A DNA stretch of 54,567 nucleotides from Paracoccus maritimus. Its GTDB lineage: Bacteria; Pseudomonadota; Alphaproteobacteria; Rhodobacterales; Rhodobacteraceae. Positions 50,554-54,567 of the stretch are shown here, piece by piece (the stretch's first letter is position 1; the number at the start of each line of letters is the position of its first letter). Position numbers and translations under genes: made by a program. Location of the stretch: the NCBI RefSeq assembly GCF_025195095.1, contig NZ_JANAVZ010000013.1, forward strand, positions 1-54,567. The letters are read 5' to 3'. Below the pieces are notes generated by a model. It made no database searches. It was not told the origin of the DNA and was given only the letters and a program-made list of their open reading frames with translations.

Positions 50554-51285
50554 TCACCCCTTTCCCTGCTTTGCCAGCGCGGCGCGCAGGCGGTCCGACC
50601 AGATGCAGATTTCCGAATCGCCGAGGCGCAGCACCCAGCGGTCCTGAACGCTCGGAATGATCATCACGCCGTTCTCGATCTTGGTCTGGACCGAGTATTC
50701 CCGACCGTTGCCATCGGCGCGGAAGGCCGCCGGCATCGCGGCGTTCTGAGAGAACTGCATGTAGGTCTTGGTCCCGTCATCCCAGATCCGGGCGGGCATG
50801 AAGCCGGTCGCCCGGCTGGCCTGCTTGACATAGTAGGTCCGCGAATTCGGGCTGGGTCCGCGGATCGCGCTGCGGGTGGCGGCCCCGGATTTTGGATAGG
50901 CGAATTCGACCAGGTACATCGGCCGCCTCGCGCCTTCGATCATCTCGAAGACATAGGTGCCGCGCGATGTGGCAACCGACATGTTCGTGCGTACGCCGGT
51001 CTGGGTCGGCTTGACGGCGAGGCTGTTGTCGCCGAGCTGACCGTAAGTGAAGCCGACATTGTCGCCGAGGGCGACGTTGATGATTTCCTCGCCCGGACCG
51101 AACTCGATGGTCGTGGCGGTCAGCACCTTCGTGTCGATCCGGTAGACCTGCCGTTCGGTGAAGACGACGGTACGGACCCGATCGTCTGTTGGGCTGACGG
51201 AGGGGGTGATTTCGGCGGTGGCGGCGCTGCAAAGAGCACAAAAGCCGAACATTGCAGATGCGGCGAGGGCCGGGAAACGGGGCAT
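50554..51285 (-). CDS. virB9: VirB9 outer-membrane core protein
   Basis: A 243-residue VirB9/CagX protein with a signal peptide (about 1-23). The N-terminal domain has RTVVFTERQVYRIDT and the C-terminal domain has ARIWDDGTKTYMQF, both family hallmarks. It pairs with VirB10 and normally with a VirB7 lipoprotein, but no lipobox protein is seen in this operon. It lies 4 bp after virB8. Confidence 0.93.
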   Translation of the reverse strand: MPRFPALAASAMFGFCALCSAATAEITPSVSPTDDRVRTVVFTERQVYRIDTKVLTATTIEFGPGEEIINVALGDNVGFTYGQLGDNSLAVKPTQTGVRTNMSVATSRGTYVFEMIEGARRPMYLVEFAYPKSGAATRSAIRGPSPNSRTYYVKQASRATGFMPARIWDDGTKTYMQFSQNAAMPAAFRADGNGREYSVQTKIENGVMIIPSVQDRWVLRLGDSEICIWSDRLRAALAKQGKG

Positions 51286-51289
51286 GGCC

Positions 51290-51943
51290 TTATCCTTCCG
51301 ATTGATGGTCGATGCGATAATCCGTCACCTGGAAGCCGAAGGGGTTTTCCCAGATCATCCGGTCGGAGGCGGTGTTCGCGGGTTTGAAGCGCCAGGAGAG
51401 GGTGACGATGTAGTTCGATGTGCCCTCGCGGGTGCCATCGACGATGCGTTTCTGCAGGCGGACCTGGGCGGTGTTCTCGCTCAGAAGCGTGATCGCGTTG
51501 ATGGTTACGAACACACGCGCGTCGCGGGAGATGAGCTTGCGGATATAGCGCGAGGACCTGGGGTTCCACAGATCGAGCAGATCGTCGCGGGCGGTGCCGA
51601 CGGATCGGGAGATCACCCGTTCGAGACGCTGTTGCTGGTCGTGAATGTCGTGGGTCTCGCGATCGAGGACATAGTTGTAGACCCAGCTTTCGATCACCGC
51701 ATCCCGTTCGGTCAGCGTGGCCCGGCCGACTTCATAGGCACGGATCACGTCGCCGGACTGGCGGTCCACAAGGCCGAGATAGGCTTGCGTGGTCTTGAGC
51801 GGCATCATCACGAGAATCGCGGCAGCCAGCAGCAGGGCAGCCAGGCCGGCGATGATTGCCACGACCCAGGCCAGTTGTTCGCGCCGCCTGATCCCGAAAT
51901 ACATGTCGCGGTTCAGTTGGGATTTGAGGGCCTGATCGGTCAC
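51290..51943 (-). CDS. virB8: VirB8 assembly factor
   Basis: A 217-residue inner-membrane protein. One transmembrane helix (about 26-46) precedes a periplasmic NTF2-like domain, with YVLDRETHD and QVRLQKRIVDG segments typical of VirB8. It nucleates assembly of the VirB complex. Its ATG overlaps the virB6 stop by 4 bp. Confidence 0.93.
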   Translation of the reverse strand: MTDQALKSQLNRDMYFGIRRREQLAWVVAIIAGLAALLLAAAILVMMPLKTTQAYLGLVDRQSGDVIRAYEVGRATLTERDAVIESWVYNYVLDRETHDIHDQQQRLERVISRSVGTARDDLLDLWNPRSSRYIRKLISRDARVFVTINAITLLSENTAQVRLQKRIVDGTREGTSNYIVTLSWRFKPANTASDRMIWENPFGFQVTDYRIDHQSEG

Positions 51944-52968
51944 TTCGATGCCTTTCTCAAACGGGCGATTTCGGAAAATTTGGTCTGCATGGCGCGCGTG
52001 CGATCCGCAGCGGTACCGCGTGCCGCCATACCAGCGCTTGCGTATGACTTGTCGCTGGCGCGTTCCTGCATCTTCGCGGTGCGGCCTGTCATGTAACCGG
52101 CCCCGAAGTTGAGCGCGCGGCGACGCATGGCGCCCATCGGGTTCATTGCTGCCGAGGCGGCGCCCGACATGGAGCCAAGATTGAACTGCCCGGTGAGACT
52201 CGATGCGATGGACGGCACGTCCGCGAGCATCTTGATGCCCAGACCTGCCACCGTGATGAAGCCCAGAACGCTCCTCAGATCCTGAATGCCGCTTTCGCCG
52301 GTATTGATATGGACAAGCAGCCCGGCGATGGTTCCGATTACTCCGCCGATTGCCACCGGATAGATCAGGTAGCCGAAGACGGCGGCCAGCCAGGCCTCGA
52401 ACATCGAGCGGGTGCGTTGGAACAGCAGGAAGAACCCCATCAGGGGCGCGATGGCGATCAGAACCGCCAGAAGCATCTTCGCGTAGGCTACAACAAGGAT
52501 ATACACCACGGCGAGCAGACCGAGGACCGCGAAAAGCAGTCCGGCCACAATGGCGCGGGTCAGGATCGCACGACCGGTGACAACAGCGTCAATGATGTTC
52601 GACAGGATGAAGAACATGCCTCTTGCTGCTTCCTCGCTGCCTGCGGCGGCATCGCCGGCCACGAAGTTGCGCACGGTGTTTCCGACCGTATCGAAGAGGG
52701 ACGTTCCGGCACTGTAGATGATGTTGAAGTTTTCCCACGAAAACAGGAACATGTAGATCGCACCGATCCGGATCATGATGCCGATCAGCTGCGGGAAGGA
52801 GAATTCCGTGAAGCGGAAGAGCACATTGATGCCGTAAAGGACGATCAGCAGCACCGCCAGAATTTCCAGTCCGCCAGAGAGGACCGATGCCAGACGTCCG
52901 AAGGTGTTCTCTGCAACCTGTGTTACGCGATCATCGATCAGTTCGATGATAATCGTGATGAACTCCAT
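51940..52968 (-). CDS. virB6: VirB6 polytopic membrane protein
   Basis: A 342-residue VirB6/TrbL-type protein with several transmembrane helices (about residues 30-60, 70-78, 140-185, 190-240). The C-terminal part after about residue 270 is hydrophilic and basic. It forms part of the inner-membrane channel. Three bases separate it from the upstream gene at 52972. Confidence 0.92.
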   Translation of the reverse strand: MEFITIIIELIDDRVTQVAENTFGRLASVLSGGLEILAVLLIVLYGINVLFRFTEFSFPQLIGIMIRIGAIYMFLFSWENFNIIYSAGTSLFDTVGNTVRNFVAGDAAAGSEEAARGMFFILSNIIDAVVTGRAILTRAIVAGLLFAVLGLLAVVYILVVAYAKMLLAVLIAIAPLMGFFLLFQRTRSMFEAWLAAVFGYLIYPVAIGGVIGTIAGLLVHINTGESGIQDLRSVLGFITVAGLGIKMLADVPSIASSLTGQFNLGSMSGAASAAMNPMGAMRRRALNFGAGYMTGRTAKMQERASDKSYASAGMAARGTAADRTRAMQTKFSEIARLRKASK

Positions 52969-52971
52969 TGC

Positions 52972-53751
52972 TCAGCCTCGTTCACAGAAACTACGCGCTT
53001 CAACGTCCAAGGCGGTGCGGAACAATATGGCAATCTCGTTCATCGCGCGGTCTTTCGCGAAGCTTCCGCTGATTGTTTCGCTGCTCGGGTCGTTTGCCAG
53101 GCGGGAGAGCAAGCGCCATCCCTTTTCGATTGGCACGGTCTGAGTGGCACAGGAACAATCTCCGGTTTGGAGCGCTGCACGGTCGGCAAGGTAGTCCAAT
53201 ACGCGCGCGACATCGGAAGCATCTGTGGGCATCGGCAGAGGGGCTTCGCGTGTCAGCACACGATCAATCCGCCGATATCGCGATGGATCACAATCGAATT
53301 TGCTACGAGAATAGTTCAAGTCGCTGGCACGTTCGAAATCGGTGACGAATGAGGCATTGTCGAGCATGGCGCGCCTTTCATCGCGCAGACCAACCTCTGC
53401 CATTGAAAAATCGAAGCCTGTCAGGTCGATGCTGTCGGGATCGAAGCTGTCCCAATAGGCTGCGCCGCGCACCTTGGCCTCGGCGCGCTCCACCTCGATC
53501 TCGGCCTCCCGTTTCTGGCGTTCCAGCCGCTCGCGCGCAAAATGCGCCTGCGCGGCGGCCTCCTCGGCTTCCAGAAGCTCGCTGATCGCGTCGGCATCGC
53601 CGCTGTTCAGGATCTCCAGCTTGTCGTTGTCCGAGAGCTGCGCCAGATCGGCGGGGCTGTCGGAGGATGCCTGCCAGGCGACCAGCGCCCCGGCGAGGGC
53701 AAGGGCGGCAATGGCCGTGGCACCGATCAGGCGTGTCTTCGGCGTCGTCAT
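52972..53751 (-). CDS. virB-operon protein with coiled coil, unknown
   Basis: A 259-residue protein. An N-terminal signal or anchor (about 8-28) is followed by a long charged coiled coil (about 55-100) and a C-terminal domain with several Cys (CDPSRYRR, TGDCSCATQ, ARSFCERG). It is not one of the canonical VirB proteins, but its place between the virB5 side and virB6 indicates a T4SS accessory role in the periplasm. It overlaps the upstream small gene by 4 bp. Confidence 0.7.
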   Translation of the reverse strand: MTTPKTRLIGATAIAALALAGALVAWQASSDSPADLAQLSDNDKLEILNSGDADAISELLEAEEAAAQAHFARERLERQKREAEIEVERAEAKVRGAAYWDSFDPDSIDLTGFDFSMAEVGLRDERRAMLDNASFVTDFERASDLNYSRSKFDCDPSRYRRIDRVLTREAPLPMPTDASDVARVLDYLADRAALQTGDCSCATQTVPIEKGWRLLSRLANDPSSETISGSFAKDRAMNEIAILFRTALDVEARSFCERG

Positions 53752-53984
53752 TCCAGGTCCTCCGTTTGGGGTTCTTCGGTCGAGGGCGCGGTGTCTTCGG
53801 CCAGCGCCTCCGCCTGTTCCTGACGGACACGCTCCATGACGGCGGCCGTTTCAGGATCGGCGGCTTGTTCAGGCTGTGGGGGCGAGAACGGCAGTGTGGT
53901 GATGTCCCGCAGCCAGAGCCAGCCTCCAATGGCGAGCGCAAGCGCGACGAGCGAGAAGCCGATCCAGATATGCTTCATCATCAC
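53748..53984 (-). CDS. Small membrane protein in the VirB7 position
   Basis: A 78-residue protein with one N-terminal transmembrane helix (about 6-25) and an acidic, Pro- and Glu-rich tail. It holds the gene position often used by virB7, but there is no Cys at all, so it cannot be a VirB7 lipoprotein. It overlaps both neighbours by 4 bp, showing it is part of the operon. Confidence 0.7.
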   Translation of the reverse strand: MMMKHIWIGFSLVALALAIGGWLWLRDITTLPFSPPQPEQAADPETAAVMERVRQEQAEALAEDTAPSTEEPQTEDLE

Positions 53985-54567
53985 TCGTCCTCAATCAGAG
54001 CGTCGTCGCCGGTCAGCGACAGGAACTTTTCGTCATCGGCCATCGTCGCTGCGTCGATCACACCGGCCTGGCCCATGGAGACGGTCTGGATCGCCTCCAT
54101 GTTGGCCTGATTGATGAGCGCAATGACCAATTCGCCCGTCACACGGGTGTTGAGGTCGATCGCCTGCTTGAGATTGGTCGCGTCGTCGATCTGCCCGATC
54201 AGCGTAGCTGTACGGTCGAGCGAGGCCGAGGTCTGTTCGATCGCATTCTCGGCCGCGGCCGAGGTATAGGCACTGGTCGCCGCCTGAGTGCCCACACGCT
54301 GCTGATCCGGATTGTCGCTGGCGGTCAGCGCGTCCACTCCGTCCTGCGACAGACCGGCGCTTTCATAGATCCCGGCAATGACGTCGCCAGCAGGAGATCC
54401 GCCGACCGTGCCGTTGCCGAACACGGACCCCCAATCGCCCGAACGAGCCGCTGCCAGCTGATCCTGAAGATTGCCGAGGTTGAGGCCGCCCAGGAGGTCA
54501 TCGAGATCGAGGCCGGCCAGCAGCGTGTCAAGATCGAAGCCATCGGTCAGCGATGAGACGACCTGTT
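53981..54567 (-). CDS. virB5: VirB5-like minor pilin (N-terminus cut by window edge)
   Basis: The open frame enters from the window end (first full codon at 54565) and gives about 195 residues. The visible part is helical, with the repeated Leu/Asp segment LDTLLAGLDLDDLLGGLNLG, then AENAIEQTSASLDRTATLIG and the C-terminal NQANMEAIQTVSMG, features of VirB5/TrbJ-like proteins. The signal peptide lies outside the window. Together with virB4 at position 1 it indicates that the window was cut inside the operon. Confidence 0.82.
   Translation of the reverse strand, partial: QVVSSLTDGFDLDTLLAGLDLDDLLGGLNLGNLQDQLAAARSGDWGSVFGNGTVGGSPAGDVIAGIYESAGLSQDGVDALTASDNPDQQRVGTQAATSAYTSAAAENAIEQTSASLDRTATLIGQIDDATNLKQAIDLNTRVTGELVIALINQANMEAIQTVSMGQAGVIDAATMADDEKFLSLTGDDALIEDE

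Overview
The window is a stretch of GC-rich alphaproteobacterial DNA that reads as a conjugative plasmid. The host is most likely a member of the Rhodobacterales, inferred from RepC-type replication, LuxI/LuxR, small Rhodobacterales-type plasmid proteins and a GAAC-N7-GAAC SOS box. The virB operon is split over the two window ends: virB1-virB2-virB3-virB4 runs off position 1 on the minus strand, and virB5 enters at position 54567 on the minus strand, followed by two small genes and virB6-8-9-10-11. This suggests a circular replicon of about 55 kb cut inside virB4/virB5, with a few hundred bases missing (inference).

Layout. 1-4.6 kb: virB1-4 and small secreted proteins. 4.7-6.5 kb: replication module, with a candidate antisense ctRNA and repC carrying a likely internal origin. 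6.5-8.7 kb: envelope and nuclease genes and a resolvase with a candidate res site. 9.0-10.6 kb: an AT-richer, unrecognised two-gene operon. 11.0-13.3 kb: a divergent SOS cluster (SRAP protein, small protein, DinB-type polymerase) around a perfect SOS box. 13.3-15.4 kb: luxI/luxR quorum-sensing locus. 15.5-20.3 kb: a type III restriction-modification pair between direct repeats. 20.6-25.1 kb: leading-region-like genes (DUF3768, large ParB-like protein, small basic and zinc-binding proteins). 25.4-34.6 kb: metal/redox island with a CmtR-like ArsR regulator, CDF exporter, lspA broken by an IS66 element, CYP152-type P450, second CDF-like protein, methyltransferase, CcdA and two thioredoxins. 35.4-41.4 kb: more leading-region genes, including an ArdC antirestriction protein, a DUF6927-like protein, an N6-methylase lacking an obvious NPPY, dodecin and a lipoprotein. 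41.6-48.0 kb: VirC2-like and VirC1/ParA-like genes, an array of 7-bp repeats that probably holds oriT and/or a centromere, then a MobC/VirD1-like protein, a VirD2-type relaxase and the VirD4 coupling protein. 48.1-54.6 kb: a second heptad array and the rest of virB.

How it fits together. The relaxase, accessory protein, VirC-like pair and VirD4 should process and deliver the strand to the VirB pilus/channel. Leading-region genes (ArdC, ParB-like, orphan methylase and others) should protect or establish incoming DNA. Two signals stand out. First, a ~380-bp element occurs three times, each directly upstream of a leading-region gene. Its ~34-nt core recurs inverted at 41.5 kb with different but still complementary flanking arms, so it is a candidate structured (possibly single-strand-active) promoter. 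Second, degenerate 7-bp repeats with CG every 7 bp lie upstream of virC1 and mobC and again beside virD4, a candidate binding array for a ribbon-helix-helix protein such as the VirC2-like product.

No rRNA, tRNA or CRISPR array was seen. All assignments come from reading the sequence; no database search was run.
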